64,000 nucleotides of DNA from Temperatibacter sp965603205 (GCA_965603205.1 CBFDCC010000001.1:62001-126000); one strand, 5' to 3'. Shown: positions 16,616-25,608, numbered from the stretch's first letter. Notes: a model not told the origin generated them from the sequence alone. Made by a program: numbers and translations.

Positions 16616-17848
16616 TTAAAAGATTTGTGAGCCACCCACAGACGTATCCGTGCTGTTTTGGCGCCCTTTTGCCCGCTTTAAAGCCTCAATGATCATCTCG
16701 TCTGCTAGTTCCATGAAGTTTATCGGTTCATGGGCTGCTTCCCATAAAAAATATGCAAATGATCCCGGGATTGTGTTCACCTCATTCAGCCAAATCTCAC
16801 CTGATTTGCGGTCTGATAAAAAGTCAATACGGACAGAACCGCCCAAATCAAGAGCAGAGAAAAGGCCTGCAGCACTCACACGAACAAATGTCTCTTGTTC
16901 TTTTTTGAGCGCTTTGGGGTTAAGGGTGCGATTGAGGGAGGCCATACCTTCGCTTTGACTTGCATCTATTTTGCCACCACTTTTTTTATTGCCACCTGCT
17001 AAATACTTATTTTTAAAATTCAGTAGCTCAGCGTCCATATTAGGCTCTTCAATTGCCGAGGTTAAAACCTCACCAGAATTAGATCGTCTAACAGCCACAT
17101 TATATTCAACGAGGTTTGGCACAAAAGGTTCTATGACTGCTTTGCCATCCATGCGGAAAATTGCCACAAGTGCTGCCATTAAATCCTCAAGATTATCTAC
17201 CTTGGAAACGCCAACGCTGGACCCTAAATTACAGGGCTTAACACAGAAGGGATAATCGTGACCTGCAAGTGATAAACCTAGCTCTTTCTTTATGCCATCC
17301 TCATCTAGGAAAACACCATCATCGGGCTTGTTAACGATCATATCAGGCAATACTTTTATACCAGCATTTCTAGCGGATTGTTTACCAAAGGCTTTATTCA
17401 TGGTTGCTGCGGCACCTAATGGCCTACAGCCTGCATAGGGAATACCAGCAAAATCGAGCATGCCTTGCAAGCTACCATCTTCACCATTTGAGCCATGGAT
17501 TGCTGGGATCGCCACATCAAAAGGCAGTGTAGTTGTTTTTTCGCCAAACAGCCCTTTTGTGTGGATATTGAAATGGGGCCTACCAAGGGCTGCTGGTGAC
17601 AGATCGAGCCAAAGCTGGGTTAATTTATTGTTACCCTCTGTTTTCATAGGGTATTGATTGCGTATTTTTAGGGCGTTGCCTGTCCACCACTGACCTAGTG
17701 GGTCAATGTACACTGGCAAACCAATATATTTGCGTGGATCTAATGCTTCTAAAAACTGTAGCCCCGTTAGGATGCTTACATCATGCTCGACACTACGACC
17801 GCCAAAAATTACGGCAATGACTTTTTTATCTGTTTTCTTGTGGCTCAT
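16616..17848 (-). CDS. ddl: D-alanine--D-alanine ligase family (ATP-grasp)
   Basis: A 410-residue ATP-grasp ligase, longer than E. coli DdlB (~306) and nearer the long VanA/DdlA type. Motifs: 'FGGRSVEHDVSILTG', 'HGSNGEDGSLQGML', 'KPCNLGSSVGVSKV' and 'NEVNTIPGS'. The omega-loop keeps 'NFKNKYLAGG', with the lysine-tyrosine pair typical of D-Ala-D-Ala rather than D-Ala-D-Lac ligases. It is first in the operon with an alpha/beta hydrolase and a membrane Mur ligase, not in a division and cell wall cluster, so it may be a second Ddl dedicated to this system. The symbol names the family. Confidence 0.85.
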   Translation of the reverse strand: MSHKKTDKKVIAVIFGGRSVEHDVSILTGLQFLEALDPRKYIGLPVYIDPLGQWWTGNALKIRNQYPMKTEGNNKLTQLWLDLSPAALGRPHFNIHTKGLFGEKTTTLPFDVAIPAIHGSNGEDGSLQGMLDFAGIPYAGCRPLGAAATMNKAFGKQSARNAGIKVLPDMIVNKPDDGVFLDEDGIKKELGLSLAGHDYPFCVKPCNLGSSVGVSKVDNLEDLMAALVAIFRMDGKAVIEPFVPNLVEYNVAVRRSNSGEVLTSAIEEPNMDAELLNFKNKYLAGGNKKSGGKIDASQSEGMASLNRTLNPKALKKEQETFVRVSAAGLFSALDLGGSVRIDFLSDRKSGEIWLNEVNTIPGSFAYFLWEAAHEPINFMELADEMIIEALKRAKGRQNSTDTSVGGSQIF

Positions 17849-18091
17849 AACAGCTTTAAAGACCTTTAAATTATAATAGCTACTTTATCAGTAATAAATA
17901 TAGATAAGCTTTATCGTGTTTTTCATCGCACTTCAAAGCCAAAAGATTAAAACAGGGCTTCTGGGCGTATTTTTGTTATAAATGAGGCATGTTTATAGGA
18001 TTCAGTTGGTAAAGTATTAGCTAAAGTACTTTGCAGTTTGCAGACAACGGCATAAGGTGACATCAAAATAATATGAAAAGATATATGGGAG
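17849..18091. other. Divergent promoter region, AT-rich, no gene
   Basis: 243 bases between divergent ddl and metallo-hydrolase genes. AT-rich, with promoter-like TATAAT-type strings but no clear operator, RNA gene or ORF. The metallo-hydrolase ribosome-binding site (GGGAGATG) is at its end. Confidence 0.5.
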
Positions 18092-18991
18092 ATGATGATG
18101 AAGTTCAGTAAAACAGCCTTAATAGCTGCGTTGATGACAGCGCCATTAAATGTTTCAGCTAGCGCTGAGATGGATGATGTTGAGATTAAAACTCAAAAAT
18201 TAACGGATCAGATTTATGTGCTGTTTGGTGCTGGTGGCAATATCGGTGTTTCAGCTGGTGAAGACGGCGTCTTTTTAATTGATGATCAATATGCGCCCCT
18301 GTCTGACAAGATACTTGCTGCGGTGAAAGCAATCTCTGACAAGCCCGTTAAATATGTGATCAATACCCATTATCACGGTGATCATACGGGTGGTAATGAA
18401 AATATGGGTCGTGCTGGTGCGGTGATGGTTGCCCATGACAATGTGCGCCTGCGCCTAAGCAAGCCTAGTTTTATCAAAGTTTTTAATATGCGTAGCGATG
18501 CCTATGTCGGCAGTGCGCTGCCTGTTGTTACCTTTAATGACGAGATGTCACTGCATCTAAATGGCGAAGAAGCCCGACTGTATCACATTGCTAATGCCCA
18601 TACGGACGGCGATAGTATTGTACATTTCAAAGGCTCTAACGTTATTCATATGGGCGACACGATGTTTCATGGTCGCTACCCCTTCATTGACGTGGATGCT
18701 GGTGGTAGTGTCCATGGTGATATTAAAGCAGCAGCGTTGGCGCTTAGTAAATCGGATGACCAGACAAAAATTATACCCGGCCACGGCCCTATGACAGACA
18801 AGGCGGGCCTTATTGCGTATAAAGTGATGTTAGAGGCCGCACGCGACAGGGTAAAAGCGCTTAAGGACGCTGGTAAATCATTAGAAGAAGTGCAAGCAGC
18901 AAAGCCTATGGCAGATTATGACAAAACCATCACTGGTGGTGGCGAAAAATGGCAAGCTACTTTCCTTGGGTTTGTTTATAACAGCCTATAA
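18092..18991 (+). CDS. Exported MBL-fold metallo-hydrolase
   Basis: A 299-residue metallo-beta-lactamase-fold protein with a signal peptide (~1-25, ending SASAE). Metal ligands are visible: 'THYHGDHTGG' (HxHxDH), 'ANAHTDGDS', 'HMGDTMF' and 'PGHGP'. This resembles the periplasmic B3-like or quinoprotein-relay-associated hydrolases; a beta-lactamase function is not implied. Three consecutive ATG codons mark the start after GGGAG. It faces a bidirectional hairpin terminator shared with purH. Confidence 0.85.
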   Translation: MMMKFSKTALIAALMTAPLNVSASAEMDDVEIKTQKLTDQIYVLFGAGGNIGVSAGEDGVFLIDDQYAPLSDKILAAVKAISDKPVKYVINTHYHGDHTGGNENMGRAGAVMVAHDNVRLRLSKPSFIKVFNMRSDAYVGSALPVVTFNDEMSLHLNGEEARLYHIANAHTDGDSIVHFKGSNVIHMGDTMFHGRYPFIDVDAGGSVHGDIKAAALALSKSDDQTKIIPGHGPMTDKAGLIAYKVMLEAARDRVKALKDAGKSLEEVQAAKPMADYDKTITGGGEKWQATFLGFVYNSL

Positions 18992-19022
18992 GAAAGAGTG
19001 TCACTCCGGCCTTGATCCAAAC

Positions 19023-19086
19023 CGTCATTCCCGCGAAGGCGGTAATCTCGTGGTCATATAGATTCCCGTCTACACGGGAATGACGA
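19023..19086. repeat. Inverted pair of dRS3-like 20-mers (repeat cluster C, part 1)
   Basis: CGTCATTCCCG at 19023-19033 is complementary to CGGGAATGACG at 19076-19086. Within the pair are two units of the form ATTCCC-N8-GGGAAT: 19027-19046 (one mismatch, GGTAAT) and 19062-19081 (exact). The whole could fold as a long hairpin. The same unit occurs at 4736-4755 and in degenerate form at ~2163-2181. Confidence 0.8.
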
Positions 19087-19101
19087 AGTGTTTTATTAGA
19101 G

Positions 19102-19132
19102 AAAAAGGCTCAGGGGTTTCCTGAGCCTTTTT
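19102..19132. terminator. Bidirectional hairpin terminator
   Basis: AAAAAGGCTCAGG (19102-19114) pairs perfectly with its complement at 19120-19132, around a GGTTT loop. The A run on one side and T run on the other let it work for the metallo-hydrolase (+) and purH (-). Confidence 0.92.
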
Positions 19133-19139
19133 TTATTTA

Positions 19140-19200
19140 GTACGGCGAATTATCGCCGCATCCCACTTGGTCGGTACGCGCGTAGGCGCTATTAATCCGA
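19140..19200. repeat. Repeat cluster C, part 2
   Basis: GTACGGCGAATTATCGCCGC followed by 'CCCACTTGGTCGGTACGCGC' recombines two modules seen in clusters A and B (ACGGCGAATGGTCGCCGC at ~2372 and CCCAACTTGGTCGGTACG at ~4690 and ~4837). It lies between the terminator and the end of purH. Confidence 0.75.
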
Positions 19201-19213
19201 CCACCACTTATAG

Positions 19214-20803
19214 TTAATGTCTAAAGTGTCTCATGCCTGTGAATACCATCGCAAGACCAGCTTCATTCGCCGCGTCAATCACATCCTGATCACGCATAGA
19301 GCCACCTGGTTGGATAACGGCCGTTGCGCCAGCTTCTGCTGCTGCTATCAATCCATCAGCGAATGGGAAGAAGGCATCACTTGCCACAACAGAACCTTTA
19401 GCCATAGTCTCTGTGCCTTCGCCGTACGCCATCTCGGCGGCTTCACCCGCGCGGATCGCAGCAATACGGCTACTATCACGGCGGTTCATCTGACCAGCAC
19501 CAATACCAACAGTCATGCCGTCACGCACATAAACGATGGCGTTTGATTTCACATGCTTGCCAACCTGAAAAGCAAAGAGCATATCAGCCATTTCAGTGTC
19601 ACTTGGTTTGCGGTCTGTCACAATCTTTAAATCATCAGCGGAGATATGACCTGTATCGCGGTCTTGCACAAGGAAACCACCTGCGACAGTTTTCACCATC
19701 TTCGCGCTCTGTGTGCTGTCAGCCATGCCGCCCGTTGTTAGCAGGCGTAGGTTTTTCTTAGCAGCAATAATCGCCATTGCTTCATCCGTCACGCTTGGCG
19801 CGATGATAACTTCAGTGAAAACCTTGACGATCTCAGTTGCTGTAGCCGCGTCTAGCTCGCCGTTGAGTGCCACGATACCGCCAAAGGCTGATACAGGATC
19901 ACATAGTAACGCTTTATTATATGCTTCTAATAATGTGTCAGCTTGGGCCACACCACATGGGTTGGCGTGCTTGATGATGGCGACTACGGGCTTGTCTAAA
20001 CCAAATTCTGAAACCAGTTCAAAGGCAGCGTCTGTGTCGTTTAGGTTATTGTATGATAGGTCTTTACCTTGGTGCTGAACGGCCGTTGCTATGCCCGCGC
20101 GTTCTTCACCGTTCTTATAAAAGGCCGCAACCTGATGTGGGTTTTCGCCGTAACGACATTCCTGAACCTTTGTGCCTGAAACCGTTAGGCGGTCAGGGAA
20201 TGTTACGCCGTTCTGCTCCATATACCATGCGGCAATCGCTGTGTCATAGGCTGCTGTGCGCGCATAAGCCTTGGCTGCAAAATGTTTACGGCTGGCATGT
20301 GTCGTGCCGCCATGCTCAGCAATTTCAGCTAATACAGTTGCGTAATCAGCAGGGTCCGTAACAATGGTGACAAAGCCGTGATTTTTAGCGGCTGAACGCA
20401 CCATCGCAGGGCCACCAATATCAATATTTTCAATACAAGTGTCAAAGTCAGCGCCGCTTTCAACCGTCGCTTCAAATGGGTATAGATTAACCGCAACCAA
20501 ATCGATGCCGCCAATATCATGCTCATCCATGGCTGCTACATGCTCTGCGTTATCGCGTAGGGCGAGGAAACCACCATGGATTTTTGGGTGCAGCGTTTTC
20601 ACGCGACCGTCCATCATCTCAGGAAAACCTGTATGGTCGGCGACTTCTTTAACAGGGATTCCAGCGTCGCGGATCACCTTGGCAGAGCCGCCAGTGGACA
20701 ATATTTCTGCGCCTTGATCTGCCAGCGCCTTGGCGAGTTCAACAACGCCTGTTTTATCGGAAACTGAGATGAGCGCGCGTTTAATAGAAACGATTTTAGT
20801 CAT
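19214..20803 (-). CDS. purH: Bifunctional AICAR transformylase / IMP cyclohydrolase
   Basis: Catalyses the last two steps of IMP synthesis. The N-terminal IMP cyclohydrolase (MGS-like) domain opens 'KRALISVSDKTGVVELAKAL'; the C-terminal AICAR formyltransferase domain carries 'IKHANPCGVA' with the catalytic Lys-His pair and 'RYGENPHQ'. I start it at 20803 (MTKIVSIKRAL), which gives the standard 529 residues; an in-frame start 28 codons upstream adds a non-conserved leader. It is the last gene of the conserved rsmB-rpe-heparinase-purH run. Confidence 0.96.
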   Translation of the reverse strand: MTKIVSIKRALISVSDKTGVVELAKALADQGAEILSTGGSAKVIRDAGIPVKEVADHTGFPEMMDGRVKTLHPKIHGGFLALRDNAEHVAAMDEHDIGGIDLVAVNLYPFEATVESGADFDTCIENIDIGGPAMVRSAAKNHGFVTIVTDPADYATVLAEIAEHGGTTHASRKHFAAKAYARTAAYDTAIAAWYMEQNGVTFPDRLTVSGTKVQECRYGENPHQVAAFYKNGEERAGIATAVQHQGKDLSYNNLNDTDAAFELVSEFGLDKPVVAIIKHANPCGVAQADTLLEAYNKALLCDPVSAFGGIVALNGELDAATATEIVKVFTEVIIAPSVTDEAMAIIAAKKNLRLLTTGGMADSTQSAKMVKTVAGGFLVQDRDTGHISADDLKIVTDRKPSDTEMADMLFAFQVGKHVKSNAIVYVRDGMTVGIGAGQMNRRDSSRIAAIRAGEAAEMAYGEGTETMAKGSVVASDAFFPFADGLIAAAEAGATAVIQPGGSMRDQDVIDAANEAGLAMVFTGMRHFRH

Positions 20804-20901
20804 GGAATATGGCCTTTGGGTTTTTGGGTAGTCGTTACACCGAGCTACGCTTGAAACTAATGCGACTGCATTAACGCAATGCAGCATTTAGAGCAAGGGT
20901 T

Positions 20902-22623
20902 TTAAGAGGCCTTTGTAAAACGCCACCTAAGCGACGACACTTTGCCGTCAGCTGCCTTGTCAGGGGTTATGGTTATTTGTAGGCTAGATACAGGCGTATT
21001 AGGCGTAGGTAAATGCAGGCTATCATCCAGCGCCACTGTGCCGCCCGTCGCGCTAAATAGCCAGCTGCCCGCCGCAGCGTCCAGCCTGATACGGCCATCT
21101 TCTAGGCGGGATGTGCGCAGGTTTGGGTGTAGATGAAAGCGTAAAATAGTCTCGGCTTTTTTGGCCTTGCGCGGGTTGACAGCGATTATACGGTCTGTGC
21201 CCTTTAATACTTTACCTTTGGCAGAGAGATGAATGGTGCGCTCATGGGTGATACCAAACCGTTTTTCATAACCATCATGGCTTAGGGAAATGCTGGTACC
21301 TTCTGCGTCGCTAATGCGGGTCATGGGTACGCGGGTGACACCCTCGTCCAGCAAACCTTCTTCACCGATGCGGGTGCTATTTCTGTCGCCAACGGTCAAG
21401 GTGGAATGGGCGGCGGTTGTGCGTGATAATCTGTTGAGCGTTGGCATGGGACCGGTCGGGCTAGCTGGCCCCATATTCACGACAATGCGGTCGGGTCCAT
21501 CGGAAAATTCAAAGGCTGTGGTGCTGGCCCCCGCCCGCGCTGATAATCTGCGTTCGCATGGTACACCTGCATCAATGATGAGCAAACTATCCCCCATTGC
21601 AACGCGTTGGATACCGCTTTGATGGGCGCTCTCAATGGCTCTACCTGTGGCATCGCTGGCTGTTAGAATAGCGTCAAGATCGGCCTCGGCCTCGGCTGAT
21701 GACCCAGTGAAGCTAACAAAAGCCCCATCACCGTGGCGCATGGCGCGCACATAGGGGGCTAATCTATCAAGACTTGTTTGTATCCAGCTTGGCATATCCC
21801 CGTTTACATCATTATAGGCGGCCTTGGTAAGGACCAGTAGGTGCATGGCCGTTAGGGCATCGCTAGGATTGCGGCTTAGTGGTCCGCCATCAGCACGAAT
21901 TTTTGACATAAGCTGTGTTTTTAGCGCCGCCTCACCGCGTACCCGCCAACGGTTTCCCCCAGGCAGTAACAGGCCCGCGATCAGCAATGCACTGGCTGTA
22001 TACAATCTGGCTGTGCCTTCACTTGCGTCTTGATGACTGCGCATAAGGTGTCTTGCTTGACTGGCCATAACATGCAGCACTGTTGAACGATAGACCGTGT
22101 TATTTTTTGATAAAATTAGCGGTGCTTGGATGGCCCAATTGATGACGCGGTGTGCGGTTAATTCTGCGTCCCAAGTCTCACGTGTCCAGCCGGCATTTTT
22201 TTTTAGCCAGCCTTCCATCAAAAATTCAGCAACCTGTGTGGCTATTGATTGATCGCTAACCTCGGCTAGATCATGCAGCCATGTAAAACCATAAGCATAG
22301 GCTTTAAAGTCCTTGCTTTTATGTTTCACATTTGTCCAAAAAGTCTCATTAATTTCTACGGTCTCGCCCGCAGCAGACATTTGACCCTTGCATAAACCTG
22401 TGCCAAGCGTAGCGCTGCCATAGGTGGGATCATTAGGGCTTGCCAGTAATTGAATAGGGTGGCGACCATTTAACCGTGTGCGGTATAGGGCTGTACCATA
22501 ACCCCATTCACGCAAGCCGCGGGAAAGCTTTATTTTTAGGCGATCAAAAAATGACGAGCTTTCAGTGCGATATGTAATCGCCTGTTGCTTAATAGCGCCG
22601 CTATTTGTCCCTAAAGTATTCAT
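20902..22623 (-). CDS. Heparinase II/III family protein
   Basis: A 573-residue protein with an all-alpha N-terminal toroid domain (to ~310) and a C-terminal beta-rich heparinase II/III-like domain (~330-573; 'GDSLLIIDAGVPCERRLSARAGASTTAFEFSDGPDRIVVNMG'-type strands, cut here for length over several positions). No signal peptide is evident. Family enzymes are polysaccharide lyases, but this purH-rpe-linked branch in alphaproteobacteria has no defined substrate that I know of. 17 bases separate it from rpe. Confidence 0.82.
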   Translation of the reverse strand: MNTLGTNSGAIKQQAITYRTESSSFFDRLKIKLSRGLREWGYGTALYRTRLNGRHPIQLLASPNDPTYGSATLGTGLCKGQMSAAGETVEINETFWTNVKHKSKDFKAYAYGFTWLHDLAEVSDQSIATQVAEFLMEGWLKKNAGWTRETWDAELTAHRVINWAIQAPLILSKNNTVYRSTVLHVMASQARHLMRSHQDASEGTARLYTASALLIAGLLLPGGNRWRVRGEAALKTQLMSKIRADGGPLSRNPSDALTAMHLLVLTKAAYNDVNGDMPSWIQTSLDRLAPYVRAMRHGDGAFVSFTGSSAEAEADLDAILTASDATGRAIESAHQSGIQRVAMGDSLLIIDAGVPCERRLSARAGASTTAFEFSDGPDRIVVNMGPASPTGPMPTLNRLSRTTAAHSTLTVGDRNSTRIGEEGLLDEGVTRVPMTRISDAEGTSISLSHDGYEKRFGITHERTIHLSAKGKVLKGTDRIIAVNPRKAKKAETILRFHLHPNLRTSRLEDGRIRLDAAAGSWLFSATGGTVALDDSLHLPTPNTPVSSLQITITPDKAADGKVSSLRWRFTKAS

Positions 22624-22640
22624 CGTATAGTTAGTATCCC

Positions 22641-23315
22641 TTAAGCGCGTAAAGCCTTAATATTTTCAGAGTATTTGGTTGGGCCGCCCTTGAATGTGGC
22701 GCTACCAGCCACCAGAAGGTCAGCACCAGCATCTACCACAAGACGGGCAATTTCTGGGTTAACGCCACCATCAACTTGCAAGTCGATATTTAGGCCGCGC
22801 TTGTCGATACGTTTGCGAATATTTTCAATTTTTTTCAGCTGGCTGTGGATAAAGCTCTGACCGCCAAACCCGGGGTTTACACTCATCACCAAAATCAAAT
22901 CTAAATCTTCAATCACATAATCCAGCATGTCAACAGGCGTAGATGGGTTAAAAGATAGCCCTGACTTTTTACCTGTTGCCTTGATGGTTTGTAGGGTGCG
23001 GTGTGTATGATGCCCCGCCTCAGCGTGGACTGTAATGATATCACTGCCAGCGTCGGCAAAGGCTTGGATATAGCTGTCAACAGGGGCAACCATTAAATGC
23101 ACATCAAATATTTTCTTACTGTGTGGGCGCAGCGCCTTAACAACATCGGGGCCAATGGTGATATTAGGGACAAAATGACCATCCATCACATCAATATGGA
23201 TATAATCACAACCAGCCTCGTCAATGGCGCGCACTTCCTGACCTAGTGCTGCAAAATCAGCCGATAGAATTGAAGGCGCAATACGGGTTGGCTTTTGTCT
23301 TGATGGAATGGTCAT
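22641..23315 (-). CDS. rpe: Ribulose-phosphate 3-epimerase
   Basis: A 224-residue TIM-barrel enzyme interconverting ribulose-5-P and xylulose-5-P. Signature segments are 'APSILSADFAALGQEV', 'HIDVMDGHFVPNITIGP' with the metal and catalytic Asp/His, 'VMSVNPGFGGQSFI' and 'QVDGGVNPEIA', followed by 'LVAGSATF'. A GGAG site precedes the ATG. It lies between rsmB and the heparinase gene in one operon-like run. Confidence 0.96.
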   Translation of the reverse strand: MTIPSRQKPTRIAPSILSADFAALGQEVRAIDEAGCDYIHIDVMDGHFVPNITIGPDVVKALRPHSKKIFDVHLMVAPVDSYIQAFADAGSDIITVHAEAGHHTHRTLQTIKATGKKSGLSFNPSTPVDMLDYVIEDLDLILVMSVNPGFGGQSFIHSQLKKIENIRKRIDKRGLNIDLQVDGGVNPEIARLVVDAGADLLVAGSATFKGGPTKYSENIKALRA

Positions 23316-23356
23316 TATCTTAGGCTCCGATTTTATATTATTTTGTCTTGGTAATT

Positions 23357-24694
23357 CTATTTTGTCTTAGTTATTCGGGCTGCATAGAATCCATCCATAC
23401 CGCCTTGATCTAGCATATAACTAGGCAAGCACAGCATATCACCGTCTTTGATCAATATATCAAGGCCACCAACTTCATCGGCTGTGATATCGACGCGCTC
23501 GGCATTTGACGTTATGCTTAAAAAGGCGGTTACCTGATCAATGCCCTCTGATGGCTCTAGCGAGCAAACACAGTAAATGAGTGTGCCACCAACAGGTAAT
23601 AGATCAAAAGCATGTGTAAGAAGCAGCGCTTGCAGGCTTGTGAGTTTTTTCACATCGGCAGGTTTTTTACTCCACATCACATCAGGATTACGGCGCAGGG
23701 TGCCTGTGGCACTACAAGGTGCATCGAGCAAAATATGATCAACAGCGCGTGGTAGCTGTAGGTTTAGTGCGTCACCAACAATAACTTCGGCCTTTAATTG
23801 TGTACGGCTTAGGTTTTCATGGACGCGTTTAATGCGGGTTTTTGATCTATCAACGGCAATCACATCAGCACCCATTGCGGCAAGCTGCATGGTTTTGCCG
23901 CCCGGTGCTGCACAAAAATCAACAACCGTTTTACCCGATATATCAGGCAGTAGGGTGGCAGGTAGTGCTGCGGCCATATCCTGAACCCACCATGATCCAT
24001 CATGAAATTCTGGCAGTTGTGACACATCACATAAATCACGGCGCAGGCTACCCGTTGTCATCACTTCAGCCTCTAATAATTCTGCAAGCTCGGCTGTACG
24101 TGCGGGGTCTTTAACGGTGATATCTAATTTTGGCTCATCGCGCAGGCTTTTGCCAATATCAAACAAGACCTCGTCGCCGTAAGCCTGCTCCCAGCTGATA
24201 TAAAGCCAAGCAGGAATATCGGTACCCGGGCTGTTTTCAATAACCTCTAACCATTCTTCACGTTCGCGCACACAACGGCGAAGCACTGCGTTCACAAGAC
24301 CGCGGTAGCGCTCGTGATTGCGGCCAAGCAGATTAACGCTTTCATTAACGGCGGCGTGATCGCTGGTCCGCATGAATAAGATTTGAGCCAGACCCAAGAT
24401 CAAAATCGCCTGAATAGATTTGGTATTGTCGGGCAAGCTGCGCTCAACAAATTCTTCTAGTAGGCGGCTAAGACAACCATAACGGCGCAAGCTGGTGGTA
24501 ACGAGCTGCTGCACAAAGGCGCGGTCACGGGTGTTAAGACCATTATCAAAACAAGCGTCATCAATGGCTACATCGAGCTGGATTTTTTTCTCTATCACTG
24601 CGCGGAAAGCATAGACGGCGGCGCGGCGGGTTTTTTCGCCTACATTTCTAGGTAATTTTGAGGATTGAGTATCGTCTTGATTATCGTTTGGCAT
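23357..24694 (-). CDS. rsmB: 16S rRNA m5C967 methyltransferase
   Basis: An N-terminal NusB-like RNA-binding domain (~15-150; 'ARAVAYA'-type helix here as RRAAVYAFRAVIEKK) is joined to a SAM-dependent methyltransferase: 'VVDFCAAPGGKTMQLAAMGA' for SAM binding, 'LLDAPCSATGTLRRNPD' and 'YCVCSLEPSEG' with the two catalytic cysteines. Length ~445 residues is normal. I use ATG 24694; an in-frame TTG at 24706 would add four residues, and neither has a strong ribosome-binding site. First gene of the rsmB-rpe-heparinase-purH run. Confidence 0.94.
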   Translation of the reverse strand: MPNDNQDDTQSSKLPRNVGEKTRRAAVYAFRAVIEKKIQLDVAIDDACFDNGLNTRDRAFVQQLVTTSLRRYGCLSRLLEEFVERSLPDNTKSIQAILILGLAQILFMRTSDHAAVNESVNLLGRNHERYRGLVNAVLRRCVREREEWLEVIENSPGTDIPAWLYISWEQAYGDEVLFDIGKSLRDEPKLDITVKDPARTAELAELLEAEVMTTGSLRRDLCDVSQLPEFHDGSWWVQDMAAALPATLLPDISGKTVVDFCAAPGGKTMQLAAMGADVIAVDRSKTRIKRVHENLSRTQLKAEVIVGDALNLQLPRAVDHILLDAPCSATGTLRRNPDVMWSKKPADVKKLTSLQALLLTHAFDLLPVGGTLIYCVCSLEPSEGIDQVTAFLSITSNAERVDITADEVGGLDILIKDGDMLCLPSYMLDQGGMDGFYAARITKTK

Positions 24695-24840
24695 TTGGCT
24701 GTCCAATATATAAAGGTTCTGTGAGTTAAAGTCTCGGGGATATTATTTAATAGACATATACAGCCTATTTGCTGATTTCTAAAGAGAAGACTTTCCCTTT
24801 TTTCCATATTTGTTAGGGTGGGGCAAAAGGGGATAATAAT

Positions 24841-25599
24841 ATGGATAAAGAAATCACAATTCCTGCACAGTTTAACGGCCCTGCGGCAAGCGGAAATGGC
24901 GGCTATGTGAGCGGCATATTGGCTGAAGATTTTGATGATACATCGGCCGTTAAGGTTGATTTAAAATCACCACCACTTTTGGACCATGCCTTTGCCTTTG
25001 ATAAATCAGATGATGGTAATAGGGCGACGCTAATGGAGGGCGAGCAAGTAATTTGTAAGGCTGAGGTTACCACGCTTGATATGGCGGATATGCCTGCAAT
25101 GCCGCGCTTGGATCAGGTGACTGCGGCGCATAATAATCCGATTAAGAATGTATTTCCTGTGCTCGATAAATGCTTTGTTTGCGGTACGGATCGGGACGAC
25201 CCCACTATGCAAGGTGGTGGTTTACATGTGCACGCTGGCCCTGTTGATGGGCGCGAGGGTGAGATCGCCTGTTTTTGGGATTTAAGTGATCAATGGTCTG
25301 ATGATGAGGGTAATATGCTGCCGCGCTATATCTGGAGCGCGCTAGATTGCCCTGGTTATTATGCTTGTGCGCCGGGGATGCCTGTGCTGCTGGGGAGTAT
25401 GACGACGCAGATCTATAAAAAATTACCAGCAGGTGGGCGCGCCATCATCCACGGTTGGACGAAAAATATTGGTGATGTGAGCGAGCGAAAACGCCTGTGC
25501 GGCACTGCGCTTTACACGATGGATGGCACGTTAATCGCCGCCTCCGAGGCTGTTTGGGTCATTGTCCCACAATCGCTTTATGATAAACTTTCTGGATAG
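24841..25599 (+). CDS. Hotdog-fold thioesterase-like protein
   Basis: A 252-residue protein opening with 'FNGPAASGNGGYVSGILA', a pattern seen in TesB-like acyl-CoA thioesterase/hotdog proteins, and ending 'ASEAVWVIVP' in a second hotdog-like strand. Between them is 'KCFVCGTDRDD', a CxxC of unknown role. No catalytic residues can be named with confidence. AGGGGATAA precedes the ATG, and the AmpG-like gene begins ten bases after its stop, so they are probably one operon. Confidence 0.62.
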   Translation: MDKEITIPAQFNGPAASGNGGYVSGILAEDFDDTSAVKVDLKSPPLLDHAFAFDKSDDGNRATLMEGEQVICKAEVTTLDMADMPAMPRLDQVTAAHNNPIKNVFPVLDKCFVCGTDRDDPTMQGGGLHVHAGPVDGREGEIACFWDLSDQWSDDEGNMLPRYIWSALDCPGYYACAPGMPVLLGSMTTQIYKKLPAGGRAIIHGWTKNIGDVSERKRLCGTALYTMDGTLIAASEAVWVIVPQSLYDKLSG

Positions 25600-25608
25600 G
25601 GTGTCTTT

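Noticed and set aside
16616..17848. VanA-type D-Ala-D-Lac ligase (glycopeptide resistance)
   Set aside because: The omega-loop keeps the KY of D-Ala-D-Ala ligases, and there is no vanH, vanX or vanRS nearby.
18092..18991. Metallo-beta-lactamase (antibiotic resistance)
   Set aside because: The fold and metal ligands are shared by many hydrolases; nothing specific for beta-lactam turnover can be seen.
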